43,629 bases of DNA from Rhodobacter sp. GTDB taxonomy: Bacteria > Pseudomonadota > Alphaproteobacteria > Rhodobacterales > Rhodobacteraceae. The stretch is taken from contig JASJCA010000026.1 in the NCBI GenBank assembly GCA_030066215.1, forward strand, positions 1 through 43,629, in the 5' to 3' direction. A model generated the notes under the pieces. That model did not search any database. It was not told the origin of the DNA and saw only the letters and a program-made list of their open reading frames with translations. The position numbers and the translations under genes were made by a program. Positions 8,575 through 17,963 of this stretch are shown in pieces (within the stretch, counting starts at the first letter, position 1; each line of letters opens with the position of its first letter).

Positions 8575-10614
8575 GTGGCGCCGATCCGTAGTGTCCGGCA
8601 GGCGCTCGACGCGCAGCGTGGCCACCTGTTTCCCTGGGTTCCGGTGGCGATCGGGATCGGGGTCGGGCTTTATTTCGCCCTGCGGGTCGAACCGGGGCTC
8701 GCCGCCTATGCCGTGGCCGGGCTTGGCGCAGTAGTGCTGGCGGCGGCGGCTTGGCGCTGGCGGGGCTTGGCGCCGATCTACGTGATGCTCTGCCTCGGTG
8801 TGGTCGGGTTCGGCTTGGCCGGGCTGCGGGCGCATCTGGTGGCCGCGCCGCTGCTCGACTTCCGCTACTATGGGCCCATCGAAGGCCGGATCGTGGCCGT
8901 CGACCGGTCGATCAGCGACAAAATCCGGCTGACGCTCGACCGGGTCGTGCTAGAGGACATGGCGCCTGCGCGGACACCGGCGCGGGTGCGGGTGTCGCTG
9001 CATGGCCAACAGGGTTTCGTGGCGCCGGAGCCGGGGCTGACGGTGATCTTGACAGGGCACCTGTCGCCGCCGCAGGGGCCGGTGGAGCCCGGCGGGTTCG
9101 ATTTCCGCCGCATGGCGTGGTTCGACGGTCTGGGCGCTGTTGGCTACACAAGAAGCCCGGTGCTGGCACTGGCGCCGGCCGAGGCGGGTGCATCCGGGGT
9201 GCGCATTCACCGACTGCGAATGGTAATCTCGGCGGCGGTGCAACGGGTGTTGCCGGGCGAGCCGGGGGCGTTTGCCGCGGCGATTCTGACCGGCGACCGG
9301 TCGGGCATGGGGCGCGACACGCTGGACGCGCTCCGAGTCTCGAACCTGGCGCATCTCTTGGCGATTTCCGGGCTGCACATGGGACTTTTGACCGGCTTCG
9401 TCTTTGCCGCGATGCGGGTCTTGCTGGTTTCGCTGCCGTGGCTCGGGCTGCGGTTGCCGGTCAAGAAGGTCGCCGCCGTGGTCGCGCTGGCGGCGGGCGG
9501 TTTCTACTACGCTTTGTCGGGCGGCAATGTGGCGACCGAGCGGGCTTTTGTCATGGTAGCGGTGATGCTGTTGGCGGTGCTGGTCGACCGCCGGGCGATC
9601 ACCTTGCGCGCGGTGGCGGTGGCGGCGGTGATCGTACTGGCTTTGCGCCCCGAGACACTGACCGAACCGGGCTTTCAGATGTCGTTCGCGGCGACGACGG
9701 CCTTGGTGGCTGTATTTGGGGCATTGCGCGACTGGGACGGGTTTCACGTGCCGAAACCGCTGCGCCCGGTCTTGGCCGTCGTGGTGTCCTCGGCGGTGGC
9801 CGGGGCAGCGACGGCACCGGTGGCGGCGGCGCATTTCAACCGGATCGCGGATTATGGCCTGATCGCCAACCTGTTGTCGGTGCCGCTGATGGGTGTCCTG
9901 GTGATGCCAGCGGCGGTGCTGGCGGCCGTGCTTGCGCCGATTGGGTTGTCCTGGGTTGGACTGAAGGTCATGGAACCGCCGATTCAATGGATTCTGGGCG
10001 TGGCGCATTGGGTGGCTGGGCTCGATGGCGCGGTGACACCTGTGCCGGCACCGCCAGCCGGGGTCTTGCCGATCTTTGCGCTAGGCATGCTTTGGCTGAT
10101 CCTGTGGCGCGGCACTGGGCGATTGGCCGGACTGGCCCCGGCGGCGATGGCGCTGGCGGTCTGGACCCAGGTGCAACGACCGCCGATCCTCGTCGCGGAT
10201 ACGGGCGGGTTGGTCGGTGTGATGACCGCCGAAGGCCGCGCCCTGTCGAAACCGCGCGGCGACGGCTTCGCCGCGTTGAGCTGGTTGGAAAACGACGGCG
10301 ACGGCGCCGGGCAAAGCGACGCCGCCGCGCGGGCGGGATTCGCCTCTGACGGGTCCGACCAGCATTTGACGGTGGACGGCGCGGCGATCGTGCATCTGCG
10401 TGGGCGGGGCGCTGTGGATCGTGTGGATGCGGCCTGCCGAACCGCCGCGCTGGTGATCATCGCCAAGGCGGTCGATGCACCGCGGGGTTGTCCGCTCTTC
10501 GACGCTGGAAAGTTACGCAAAACCGGAGCTTTGGCGATCTACCCTCAGCCAAAGGGCTTGCGCCTGGTAACCGCGTCAGAGCGTGGTGGCCGGCGGCTTT
10601 GGAGTGCTCAGTAG
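8575..10614 (+). CDS. comEC: ComEC/Rec2 family DNA-uptake channel protein
   Basis: ComEC forms the inner-membrane channel for single-stranded DNA during natural transformation. The 679-residue product starts with GTG preceded by GGAGAGGAC. It shows two N-terminal helices, a soluble DUF4131/OB-like region (about residues 95-205), and the competence membrane domain with [12 protein letters not shown] near residue 263 and about eight helices to residue 510. The C-terminal part (about 540-679) is soluble but lacks the HxHxDH metallo-beta-lactamase motif found in longer ComEC proteins. Whether the cell is transformable cannot be judged. Its stop overlaps the 3' end of convergent lexA. Confidence 0.88.
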   Translation: MAPIRSVRQALDAQRGHLFPWVPVAIGIGVGLYFALRVEPGLAAYAVAGLGAVVLAAAAWRWRGLAPIYVMLCLGVVGFGLAGLRAHLVAAPLLDFRYYGPIEGRIVAVDRSISDKIRLTLDRVVLEDMAPARTPARVRVSLHGQQGFVAPEPGLTVILTGHLSPPQGPVEPGGFDFRRMAWFDGLGAVGYTRSPVLALAPAEAGASGVRIHRLRMVISAAVQRVLPGEPGAFAAAILTGDRSGMGRDTLDALRVSNLAHLLAISGLHMGLLTGFVFAAMRVLLVSLPWLGLRLPVKKVAAVVALAAGGFYYALSGGNVATERAFVMVAVMLLAVLVDRRAITLRAVAVAAVIVLALRPETLTEPGFQMSFAATTALVAVFGALRDWDGFHVPKPLRPVLAVVVSSAVAGAATAPVAAAHFNRIADYGLIANLLSVPLMGVLVMPAAVLAAVLAPIGLSWVGLKVMEPPIQWILGVAHWVAGLDGAVTPVPAPPAGVLPIFALGMLWLILWRGTGRLAGLAPAAMALAVWTQVQRPPILVADTGGLVGVMTAEGRALSKPRGDGFAALSWLENDGDGAGQSDAAARAGFASDGSDQHLTVDGAAIVHLRGRGAVDRVDAACRTAALVIIAKAVDAPRGCPLFDAGKLRKTGALAIYPQPKGLRLVTASERGGRRLWSAQ

Positions 10615-11294
10615 GTGCGAATCAGCCCCACAAGACGGCCCTGCACCTGAACCTGATCGTCGCGGAACACACGGGTTTCGTAGGCCGGGTTGGCGGCCTC
10701 GAGCGCGATGGCGCCGCCCTTGCGACGAAACCGCTTCAGCGTCGCTTCGTGGCCCTCGACCAGGGCGACGACGATGTCGCCGTTATCCGCGGTCTTTCCC
10801 TCGCGGATCACCACCACGTCGCCGTCGTTGATCCCGGCATCGATCATCGAATCGCCCTTGACTTCGAGCGCATAGTGATCGGCGTTCCCTGCGATCATAC
10901 TGCCGGGCACGGCGATGTTTCGGTCCGGCAGGTTTATCGCCTCGATCGGGCCGCCGGCGGCGATCCTGCCAACGATCTCGACGCTCGGCGCCGCCGGCGT
11001 GACCGGCATCGCGTTGCGCGGTGGGTCGCGGCGATCACCTTCGATCACCTGGGGTTTGAATCCGGACGGTTTTTCAAGCGCTTCGGGCAGTTTGAGGATT
11101 TCAAGAGCGCGGGCGCGGTGGGCGAGGCGGCGGATGAAGCCGCGTTCCTCCAGCGCGGTGATCAGCCGGTGGATACCGGATTTGGAGCGCAGATCCAGCG
11201 CCTCCTTCATTTCGTCGAAGGACGGCGGAACCCCGTCGCGTTTCATCCGCTTGTTGATGAAATCGAGCAATTCCAGTTGCTTCTTTGTCAGCAT
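10608..11294 (-). CDS. lexA: LexA repressor (SOS response)
   Basis: LexA represses DNA-damage genes and cleaves itself when RecA is activated. The 228-residue product begins at [10 protein letters not shown]; a longer in-frame reading to 11378 would run across the promoter. The winged-helix DNA-binding part (residues 1-70, with the [18 protein letters not shown] recognition region) is followed by the S24 latent protease. The cleavage bond is Ala113-Gly114 ([10 protein letters not shown]), with Ser149 (KGDSMIDAG) and Lys187 (HEATLKRF) as the catalytic dyad. A consensus alphaproteobacterial SOS box sits over its promoter, so it is autoregulated. It lies downstream of moeA, separated by 92 bases. 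Confidence 0.97.
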   Translation of the reverse strand: MLTKKQLELLDFINKRMKRDGVPPSFDEMKEALDLRSKSGIHRLITALEERGFIRRLAHRARALEILKLPEALEKPSGFKPQVIEGDRRDPPRNAMPVTPAAPSVEIVGRIAAGGPIEAINLPDRNIAVPGSMIAGNADHYALEVKGDSMIDAGINDGDVVVIREGKTADNGDIVVALVEGHEATLKRFRRKGGAIALEAANPAYETRVFRDDQVQVQGRLVGLIRTY

Positions 11295-11349
11295 CGCTGT
11301 CACCCCGTTTGCCGGCGCCACGGGCGGTTGACCCGTGCGTTCGGGGAAT

Positions 11350-11364
11350 GTTCTATGCCCGTTC
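11350..11364 (-). promoter_or_regulatory. LexA operator (SOS box)
   Basis: On the plus strand the sequence is GTTCTATGCCCGTTC, an exact GTTC-N7-GTTC direct repeat. This is the established alphaproteobacterial LexA-binding consensus. It lies 56-70 bases upstream of the lexA ATG and covers the -10 element. Confidence 0.9.
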
Positions 11365-11378
11365 TCGTTATGTGTCAA
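11350..11378 (-). promoter_or_regulatory. lexA promoter
   Basis: On the minus strand, TTGACA (plus coordinates 11373-11378) is followed after exactly 17 bases by TAGAAC (11350-11355). The -10 element shares bases with the SOS box, so bound LexA would block polymerase. It lies in the moeA-lexA gap, giving lexA a promoter separate from the trp/moa operon. Confidence 0.75.
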
Positions 11379-11386
11379 CGCCTTGG

Positions 11387-12559
11387 CTATATCGGAATGT
11401 AATCCGTGACCTCGCCCGCCTTGCGCGCGCCATCGCCGACGGGCCGGATCAAAAGCGCATCGGCGACGCCCAAGACCGACAGAAGCGAGCTGTCCTGACG
11501 GTCGAACGGGGTCAGGCCGTCTGGCCCAAGCGTGGCGCGCATGTAGTGTTCCCGTGGCCCATTGGTTGCGATGTCGACCGCCAGCGGCGCCTGCTTGCGC
11601 GGCGCGCGATGGCAGCCCAAACCCAGCATCGCCTGAATCAGTGGAATCATGAAGATCGTCCCGCAGACCATTGACGAAACGGGATTTCCTGGAAGGCCGA
11701 GCATGGCGGAATCGCCCAGGCGGCCAGCCATCAGCGGTTTGCCCGGGCGCATGGCGATCTTGTAGAACGACCGCTCCATGCCGAGCGCGTCGGCAACCGG
11801 GGCGACCAGGTCGTGGTCGCCGACCGAGGCGCCGCCGATGGTTACGATCAGGTCGGCCCCTGCGGCCAGATCGAAACCTATGCGGAGCGACGCCTCGCTG
11901 TCGCGGGCGATCGGCAACAGCCGGACTTCGGCGCCCGCGGCCTCGGCCATCGCCTTCAGACCAAAGCTGTTCGAGGCGATGATCTGGTCCGGCGACGGCG
12001 TCTCGCCCGGCATGACCAACTCGTCGCCGGTGGCAATTAGGGCCACGACCGGGCGGCGGGCGACGGCGACCTCGGCCACGTTCATCGCCGCAAGCAGGGC
12101 GAGGTCGGCCGGCCGCAGCCGTTTCGGGGCGGGCATCTCGGCCCCGGCAGTGAAGTCTCCGCCTGCGGGGCGGATGTGCCGCGCGGTGTCCAGATCGTCG
12201 GTGAGGGTGATCGTGTCGCCGTCACGCTTGACGTCCTCTTGGATCACCACCCGGTCGGCGCCATCCGGCACCGGCGCGCCGGTGAAGATGCGCACCGCCT
12301 GGCCCGGCCCGACGGCTGCGGCGAAACGGTGGCCGGCCGCCGCCTCGCCAATGACTGTGAGGGTTGCACCCGACGAAACGTCCTGGTCGCGGACCGCATA
12401 GCCATCCATAGCCGAGGCGGCAAAGGGCGGCTGGTCGCGGAGGGCTGTGGCGGGGTCGAGCAAGACCCGGCCGGCGGCCTCGGCCAATGGAACGGTTTCG
12501 GCAGGCATCGGGCGCGACAGCGCGAAGACATGCGCAAGAGCCTCGTCGACGCTAATCAC
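11387..12559 (-). CDS. moeA: Molybdopterin molybdenumtransferase MoeA
   Basis: MoeA inserts molybdate into adenylylated molybdopterin to complete the molybdenum cofactor. The 390-residue protein follows the family layout: N-terminal [12 protein letters not shown] near residues 46-57, the MoCF-binding core with ATGDELV, SNSFGL and [11 protein letters not shown], then [11 protein letters not shown], and a C-terminal beta domain ending in VTDYIPI. Its start overlaps the moaC stop by four bases (ATGA), so MoaC and MoeA are coupled. It is the last gene of the trpG-to-moeA transcription unit before lexA. Confidence 0.95.
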   Translation of the reverse strand: MISVDEALAHVFALSRPMPAETVPLAEAAGRVLLDPATALRDQPPFAASAMDGYAVRDQDVSSGATLTVIGEAAAGHRFAAAVGPGQAVRIFTGAPVPDGADRVVIQEDVKRDGDTITLTDDLDTARHIRPAGGDFTAGAEMPAPKRLRPADLALLAAMNVAEVAVARRPVVALIATGDELVMPGETPSPDQIIASNSFGLKAMAEAAGAEVRLLPIARDSEASLRIGFDLAAGADLIVTIGGASVGDHDLVAPVADALGMERSFYKIAMRPGKPLMAGRLGDSAMLGLPGNPVSSMVCGTIFMIPLIQAMLGLGCHRAPRKQAPLAVDIATNGPREHYMRATLGPDGLTPFDRQDSSLLSVLGVADALLIRPVGDGARKAGEVTDYIPI

Positions 12560-13032
12560 GTCGCCACGTAACGTCCTGATTTTCCGCCATCCTTCAGGAT
12601 CAGGCGAATACCGCCAATGGACATGGATTTCTCGACCGCCTTGACCATGTCGTAGATCGTCAGGCAGGCGGTGGCCACCGCGGTCAGCGCCTCCATCTCG
12701 ACGCCGGTTTGGCCGGTGGTCTTGACGGTGGCCTCGACCCGCAATCCGGGCAATTCGGGGTCGGGGGTGATGTCGAGCGCGACTTTGGCCAGCGGCAATG
12801 GATGGCAGAGCGGGACAAGCTCGGCGGTTTTCTTGGCCGCCATGATCCCAGCGAGCCTGGCGACGCTGGCGACATCGCCTTTCTTCGCGCGGCCCTCTGT
12901 AATTATCTCAAGGGTTTGCGAGGACATCTTGACATAGCCCTCAGCAACGGCCGTGCGCGCTGTCACCGCCTTATCCGAGACATCGACCATGTGGGCGTCG
13001 CCCTTGGCGTCGAAATGCGTCAGGTCCGCCAT
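12556..13032 (-). CDS. moaC: Cyclic pyranopterin monophosphate synthase MoaC
   Basis: MoaC acts after the radical-SAM enzyme MoaA and converts its product to cyclic pyranopterin monophosphate. The 158-residue length is typical. Family motifs are present: [15 protein letters not shown] (residues 67-81), [15 protein letters not shown] and TIYDMVKA, followed by the conserved lysine-bearing C-terminus ([13 protein letters not shown]). Its ATG shares one base with the trpC stop and its stop overlaps moeA, so it is tightly embedded in the operon. No moaA is seen in the window. Confidence 0.96.
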   Translation of the reverse strand: MADLTHFDAKGDAHMVDVSDKAVTARTAVAEGYVKMSSQTLEIITEGRAKKGDVASVARLAGIMAAKKTAELVPLCHPLPLAKVALDITPDPELPGLRVEATVKTTGQTGVEMEALTAVATACLTIYDMVKAVEKSMSIGGIRLILKDGGKSGRYVAT

Positions 13033-13841
13033 CAGGCGGCACCCCGGGCCGACGCGCCGGCGAGCAGATCCCTTGTGGCGGCGGTGACATCTGCCTGACG
13101 CATCAGACTTTCGCCGACCAGAAAGGCGCGCGCGCCGTGGCGAGCAAGGTCGTCGAGATCGGAGGGGGAATTGAGACCGGACTCCGAGATCAAAAGACGG
13201 TCGGCCGGCACCCGCGCGGCGAGCTGCCGGGTTGTATCAAGAGAGGTCTCGAAGGTCTTGAGATTTCGGTTGTTTATGCCCAGAAGCGGCGAGCGAAGCC
13301 GCAGCGCACGGTCGAGCTCTGCGGCGTCGTGGACCTCGATCAGCGCGTCCATGCCCCAGGCGATCGCGGCGTCCTCCAGCTCGGTCGCTTGGGCGTCCGA
13401 CACGCTGGCCATGATGATCAGTATGCAGTCGGCGCCGAGTGCGCGAGCCTCGGCCACCTGGTAGGGGTCGTAGAGAAAATCCTTGCGTAGAGCGGGCAAG
13501 TCGACGGCGGCTCGCGCGGCCGTCAGGAACGCGTCGGCGCCCTGGAAGCTTGGACTGTCAGTCAGGACCGACAGGCAGGTTGCGCCGCCGTCTCGGTATG
13601 CCCGAGCCAACGCCGGCGGATCGAAGTCCGCCCGGATCAAGCCCTTGGAGGGGCTGGCCTTTTTGATCTCGGCGATCAGGCCATAGCCGGTCGCCGCAGC
13701 CTCGGCCAAGCGCGCCGCGAAGCCGCGGACCGGGGGGGCGGCCTTGGCCGCGACCTCGACCTGCGCCAAAGGTCGCTCGGCCTTGCGCGCCACGATCTCG
13801 TCCAGCTTGTAGGCCTTGATCTTGTCCAGAACCGTCTGCAT
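13032..13841 (-). CDS. trpC: Indole-3-glycerol phosphate synthase TrpC
   Basis: Catalyses ring closure of CdRP to indole-3-glycerol phosphate in tryptophan synthesis. The 269-residue TIM barrel has [18 protein letters not shown] (catalytic Lys of beta strand 1), [23 protein letters not shown] (second catalytic Lys), [20 protein letters not shown] and ISESGLNS, all in order. It is monofunctional, without a fused TrpF. It follows ung with a 46-base gap and is fused end-to-start with moaC. Confidence 0.96.
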   Translation of the reverse strand: MQTVLDKIKAYKLDEIVARKAERPLAQVEVAAKAAPPVRGFAARLAEAAATGYGLIAEIKKASPSKGLIRADFDPPALARAYRDGGATCLSVLTDSPSFQGADAFLTAARAAVDLPALRKDFLYDPYQVAEARALGADCILIIMASVSDAQATELEDAAIAWGMDALIEVHDAAELDRALRLRSPLLGINNRNLKTFETSLDTTRQLAARVPADRLLISESGLNSPSDLDDLARHGARAFLVGESLMRQADVTAATRDLLAGASARGAA

Positions 13842-13887
13842 GGGCCGGTCCTAGCGCGGCGGCGGCGCGAAGGGAAGGCGATTTGCA

Positions 13888-14541
13888 CTACGCACCTATC
13901 CAGTCAATCGGGGTCTGGCCGCGCGCCACAAGCCAGGCATTCACTTGCGAGAACGGACGTGATCCGAAAAACCCGTGCCGCGCCGACAGCGGCGAGGGAT
14001 GGGCGGTTTCGATCGTGAAATGCTGGGTGCCGTTGAGCACGGCGGCGGTCTGCTGCGCCTGTTTGCCACAGAGCAGGAAAGCGCGCGGGCAGGTGTCTAG
14101 GCGCTGCATGACTTGCCGGGTCAGTGCTTGCCAGCCGAGGTTGCGATGGCCGTTTGCTTGGCCGGCGGGCACGGTCAGGACGGTGTTGAGAAGCAGCACG
14201 CCTTGGCATGCCCACGGCCGAAGGTCTCCGGTTCGCGGCACGCCGCCAAGGTCTTCCCGTATCTCTTTGAAAATGTTGCGAAGAGAGGCCGGAAGTTCGA
14301 CACCCGGCTCGACCGAAAACGCCAGGCCATGGGCATGGCCGGGCGTCGGATAGGGATCCTGCCCCAGGATCACGACACGGGTGTTGTCGGGTTGAGTCAA
14401 TTCAAGGGCGGCGAAGACCTGCGCGGCGGGCGGAAGGATGACCTTCGTGTCGGTGCCGAGGGCCGCAGCGATGTCGGGAAGATCCTGTGCGAAAAACGGT
14501 AGGTCGCGCCAGGCGCCGAGGCGGCCGGTGTCGAGCCTCAT
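13888..14541 (-). CDS. ung: Uracil-DNA glycosylase (family 1)
   Basis: Removes uracil from DNA as the first step of base excision repair. The 217-residue product carries the family 1 signatures: [17 protein letters not shown] with the catalytic Asp62, LLLNTVLTV with the uracil-reading Asn119, and [13 protein letters not shown] with the catalytic His181. The GQDPYH His is a Pro here (Pro65), and the usual LWG near 157 is LCG. Its ATG overlaps the trpD stop by four bases and trpC follows 46 bases later, so a DNA repair gene sits inside the trp operon. Otherwise the enzyme looks intact. Confidence 0.93.
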   Translation of the reverse strand: MRLDTGRLGAWRDLPFFAQDLPDIAAALGTDTKVILPPAAQVFAALELTQPDNTRVVILGQDPYPTPGHAHGLAFSVEPGVELPASLRNIFKEIREDLGGVPRTGDLRPWACQGVLLLNTVLTVPAGQANGHRNLGWQALTRQVMQRLDTCPRAFLLCGKQAQQTAAVLNGTQHFTIETAHPSPLSARHGFFGSRPFSQVNAWLVARGQTPIDWIGA

Positions 14542-15554
14542 GCGGCCGTGGTGATCCGAGCCAGTCCTTCCACCTTTTGGCGTGCGCTGCCGCTGTCGAT
14601 GCTTTCTACCGCGTATTCAACGCCTTCTGGCAGTGCCTTCACCTCGTCGGCGATCAGCAGTGCCGCGGCAGCGTTCAGCAAGACCGCGTCGCGGTAGGCG
14701 CCCTTTTCGCCGGCCAAAAGCGCTTGGAACGCCAGACCGTTCTCTTCAGGCGTCCCGCCCAGAATGGAGTCGAACGGGTGGACCGGCAATCCGGCATCTT
14801 CGGGCGAAACCTCGAATTCGGTGACCGCGCCGTGATCGAGCGCAGCGACGTAGGTCGGACCGGCGATGGACAATTCGTCGGTTCCGTCGGCGCCATGGAC
14901 AAGCCATGCGGCATGAGAGCCAAGCGCTTTCAGCGTCTCGGCCATAGGCCGGATCAGGTCGCGGGAAAAGGCGCCGGTCAGCTGCCGTTTGACCCCTGCG
15001 GGGTTGGTGAGCGGTCCCAGGATGTTGAAAATCGTGCGTGTGCCAAGCTCGGCCCGGGTGGGCATGACATGGGCGATCGCCGGGTGGTGCATCGGTGCCA
15101 TCATGAAGCCGATACCGACGGTTTCAATCGCTTTTTCAACGACTTCCGCGCCGATCATCACGTCGATGCCAAGCTGACCGAGGGCATCTGCCGCACCGGA
15201 TTTGGAGCTGAGATTGCGATTGCCGTGCTTGGCGACGGGCACCCCCGCGCCGGCCACGACAAAGGCCGTGGCGGTCGAGATGTTCAGCGTCCCTTTGCCG
15301 TCGCCACCGGTACCGACAATGTCGATGGCGCCCTCGGGCGCCGTGACGCTCTGGCATTTCGCCCGCATCACCGCGGCGGCGGCGGCGTATTCCTCGACCG
15401 TCTCGCCGCGGGTCCTAAGCGCCATCAACAGTCCGCCGATTTGGCTTGGCGTCGCCTCGCCGTCGAACAGGATCTGAAACGCCGCCTCGGCCTCTTCCCG
15501 CGTCAGAGGGCGCTCTGCGGCCGTGCCAATCAGCGGCTTCAGCGCCTCGCTCAT
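14538..15554 (-). CDS. trpD: Anthranilate phosphoribosyltransferase TrpD
   Basis: Transfers phosphoribosyl from PRPP to anthranilate. At 338 residues it is the stand-alone form, not fused to TrpG. The PRPP-binding [14 protein letters not shown] loop, the [17 protein letters not shown] segment (anthranilate/PRPP) and the metal-site residues are all present. It overlaps trpG at its start and ung at its stop, each by four bases, which indicates strict translational coupling. Confidence 0.96.
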   Translation of the reverse strand: MSEALKPLIGTAAERPLTREEAEAAFQILFDGEATPSQIGGLLMALRTRGETVEEYAAAAAVMRAKCQSVTAPEGAIDIVGTGGDGKGTLNISTATAFVVAGAGVPVAKHGNRNLSSKSGAADALGQLGIDVMIGAEVVEKAIETVGIGFMMAPMHHPAIAHVMPTRAELGTRTIFNILGPLTNPAGVKRQLTGAFSRDLIRPMAETLKALGSHAAWLVHGADGTDELSIAGPTYVAALDHGAVTEFEVSPEDAGLPVHPFDSILGGTPEENGLAFQALLAGEKGAYRDAVLLNAAAALLIADEVKALPEGVEYAVESIDSGSARQKVEGLARITTAA

Positions 15555-16132
15555 GCCGATACCGGGATCCGGCCGAGAAAGGATTTCAACAGCTTATGAC
15601 CATGTTCGGTGGCAATGGATTCGGGGTGAAACTGGACGCCTTCGATCGGCAGCTCGCGATGGCGCAGGCCCATGATCGTGCCGTCGCTGATCCAGGCCGT
15701 AATATCCAGGCAGTCCGGCAGCGACTCGCGTTCGACGACCAAGGAATGGTAGCGCGTGGCTTTCAAGGGCGACGGCAACCCTTTGAAGACGCCTAGTTTT
15801 TGATGTTCGATAGCGCCTGTCTTGCCATGCACGATTTCGCGCGCCTGAACCACGGTTCCGCCAAAGGCTTGGCCAATGGTCTGGTGGCCCAGGCACACAC
15901 CCAGTAGCGGCACCTTGGTCTCGGCGGCGGCCATGGTCAGAGCAAGGCAGATGCCGGATTGGTCGGGAACCCCTGGGCCGGGCGACAGCACGATGCCGTC
16001 GGGGCGCATCGCCATCGCTTGCTGCACATCCAGGGCGTCGTTGCGGCGCACCTCGACCGTCGCGCCCAACTCGCCAAGGTAATGCGCGAGGTTGTAGGTA
16101 AAGCTGTCGTAATTGTCGATCAGCAGGATCAC
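15551..16132 (-). CDS. trpG: Anthranilate synthase glutamine amidotransferase subunit TrpG
   Basis: Releases ammonia from glutamine for TrpE to make anthranilate from chorismate. The 193-residue class I amidotransferase has the oxyanion segment SPGPG (residues 50-54), the nucleophile Cys80 in GVCLGHQ, and the His169/Glu171 pair in FHPES. It starts with GTG at 16132, preceded by GAGG five bases away. It heads the trpG-trpD-ung-trpC-moaC-moeA unit; trpE is 1.8 kb away on the same strand, separated by an oppositely oriented gene. No Trp-rich leader peptide is visible in the 120 bases upstream. Confidence 0.95.
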   Translation of the reverse strand: MILLIDNYDSFTYNLAHYLGELGATVEVRRNDALDVQQAMAMRPDGIVLSPGPGVPDQSGICLALTMAAAETKVPLLGVCLGHQTIGQAFGGTVVQAREIVHGKTGAIEHQKLGVFKGLPSPLKATRYHSLVVERESLPDCLDITAWISDGTIMGLRHRELPIEGVQFHPESIATEHGHKLLKSFLGRIPVSA

Positions 16133-16252
16133 GCGGGCCTCGATGCGATTGGGGGTGCCACCGGGATTTCGTCGCGATATACATGGTCAGAGGCGGGGCC
16201 GAGGGTCAAGGCATTCGCCGGAATTACTCCTTTCCAAACGCGGGGGGCCGGT

Positions 16253-17761
16253 ATGTGGCGCGGATTTCTGTCGGGGATCTTTTGGGGGGTCTTGTTGGCG
16301 GTGATCGGCGTCGGCGTGGCGTCGCAGTTCACCGGGCCAGTGGATTTGACGGCCGCGGCGCCTGAGGCGGCCGCGGTGGATGTGCCGGTGGGTTCAGAAT
16401 TCCGGCAGGAGCGGCCCGATACCCGGCCGGTTCTGCCGCAGAACGAAGGCCGGCCGGCCAGCACACAGCCGCCGCAGGTGCCGGTTGCGGAGCCTGGGGT
16501 CGAGACCTTGCCCACTACCGACACGGAGCCTGCCGCGGAACCGCAGCCGGGATCGGTCGAAGAGGCTCTGGCCCCAGTGCCGGCTGCCGGTGAGGCACCC
16601 GAGGTGAACGTGGAGTCCGACGAGGCGGTTCTGCCCGCGCCGGGCGCAGTGCAGCCACCGGAACCGGCCGCCGATGTGGCGCCGGTTGCCGAGGACCCCG
16701 AGGTGGCCGCGGCGGGGCCGCCGGCGGACGCCGCCGATGCCAGCCCGGCGCAGCCATCGATCGATGCGGAGGAGGCGTTGGCCGACGTGCCGCCGGAACA
16801 GCCAGCCGCCGTGGTCAGCGACCAGCCCATCGCTGCGGCACCGGAGCAACCGGCCCCGATCGCACCGGGCGTGCCGGTCGCCGAGCCTCAAGATCCGCCC
16901 GCGGCCGCGCAACCTCCGCTGGAGACCGGTGACGAGGTTGCCGTCGCACCGGACACACCGCCCGCGGCCTTGCCAGGTGACACCGTTGGCATCCGCCTGC
17001 CAGTACCTGAAATTGAAAACTTGGCCCCCGGCGTGACGACGGATCGCTTGCCCTCGATCGGTGCGCAGCCGGTGGTGGCAAACTTGACCGAACCGGCTCT
17101 TATCGCCCACGCCGCGCCGTTTGAGGGCGCGCCGGGCGTGCCGGTGATGTCCGTGGTGCTGCGCGATGCCGGTGCGGATCGGCCCGATATCGCGAGCTTG
17201 GCCGAGTTTCCGGTGGCGCTGACGGTGGCGATCGACCCGACGGCGGCGGATGCGGCCGAGGCGATGGCGGCCTACCGGGCGGCCGGGGTGGAGTTGGTGG
17301 TGCTGACGCCGCTGCCCGACGGCGCCGCGCCGGCGGATGTCGAGGTCGCGTTCCAGAGCTTCCTGCAGACCGTGCCAGAGACGGTGGCGGTTCTGGACGT
17401 GCCTGAGGCGCTGCTGCAGGAAAATCGGCCCCGCGCCGTGCAGGTCGCCGGTATTCTGGCAGAGAGCGGCCATGGGCTGATCACTTATGACCGGGGCTTG
17501 AACGCGGGCCTTCAGGTCGCCGCCAATGCGGGTGTGAAGGCGGCGTCAGTGTTCCGGACCTTCGACGACGGCGCCAGCGATCGGTCGGCGATGAAGCGCC
17601 TGCTCGACCAGGGCGCATTCCGGGCCGGGCAGGAGAACGGCGTGGTCATGGTCGGCGAGTTACGGGACGAGACATTGTCGGCTTTGACCGAGTGGAGCTT
17701 GACGAACCGCGCCAGCACGGTCGCCCTGGCGCCTGTATCAACGTTGCTGTCCCGACGTTGA
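16253..17761 (+). CDS. Divergent polysaccharide deacetylase family protein, membrane-anchored
   Basis: The 502-residue product starts at MWRGFLSGIFWGVLL, giving an N-terminal membrane anchor (about residues 5-27); upstream in-frame codons overlap trpG and look non-coding. Residues about 35-250 are low-complexity, rich in Pro, Ala, Glu and Val, a likely periplasmic spacer. The C-terminal 220 residues (from about 295, MSVVLRDAGADRPDIASL onward) match the divergent polysaccharide deacetylase fold (YibQ/DUF610 type): FPVALTVAIDP, AGVELVVLTPLP, GHGLITYDRGLN. The enzyme activity of this family is not established. The gene lies antisense between trpG and trpE, divergent from trpG. Confidence 0.75.
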   Translation: MWRGFLSGIFWGVLLAVIGVGVASQFTGPVDLTAAAPEAAAVDVPVGSEFRQERPDTRPVLPQNEGRPASTQPPQVPVAEPGVETLPTTDTEPAAEPQPGSVEEALAPVPAAGEAPEVNVESDEAVLPAPGAVQPPEPAADVAPVAEDPEVAAAGPPADAADASPAQPSIDAEEALADVPPEQPAAVVSDQPIAAAPEQPAPIAPGVPVAEPQDPPAAAQPPLETGDEVAVAPDTPPAALPGDTVGIRLPVPEIENLAPGVTTDRLPSIGAQPVVANLTEPALIAHAAPFEGAPGVPVMSVVLRDAGADRPDIASLAEFPVALTVAIDPTAADAAEAMAAYRAAGVELVVLTPLPDGAAPADVEVAFQSFLQTVPETVAVLDVPEALLQENRPRAVQVAGILAESGHGLITYDRGLNAGLQVAANAGVKAASVFRTFDDGASDRSAMKRLLDQGAFRAGQENGVVMVGELRDETLSALTEWSLTNRASTVALAPVSTLLSRR

Positions 17762-17963
17762 AAAACGTCAACTCCGTTCGAAAATATCAAGGCACTGCTG
17801 CGCTTTCCAACGGTTCCAGCGCTTCTGGGTTCGAAATATGCAAGCGACATAGCCACACATATCGAACACGCTGCACCTTGCAATAATTGCCGCGAAAAAG
17901 GCTGCACAAATCGAACACCGCGGGGCGTGCGGAATTGTCAGGATTGTGAAAGCCCGAGGGGGC
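17762..17963. repeat. AT-rich convergent spacer with four GTTCGA-type repeats
   Basis: This spacer between the convergent deacetylase and trpE genes is clearly richer in A+T than its flanks. It holds GTTCGAAAATATCAAGGC (17776-17793) and GTTCGAAATATGCAAGC (17829-17845) on the plus strand. CACATATCGAACAC (17856-17869) and CACAAATCGAACAC (17905-17918) are the same core on the minus strand. The inner pair can fold into a hairpin with a small bulge. A short GAGCC/GGCT-type hairpin just beyond the trpE stop (17950-17964) might act as a weak terminator. The function is unknown. Confidence 0.5.

Noticed and set aside
16133..16252. trp leader peptide or attenuator before trpG
   Set aside because: A short frame here has only one Trp codon and no terminator hairpin follows; none is seen before trpE either.
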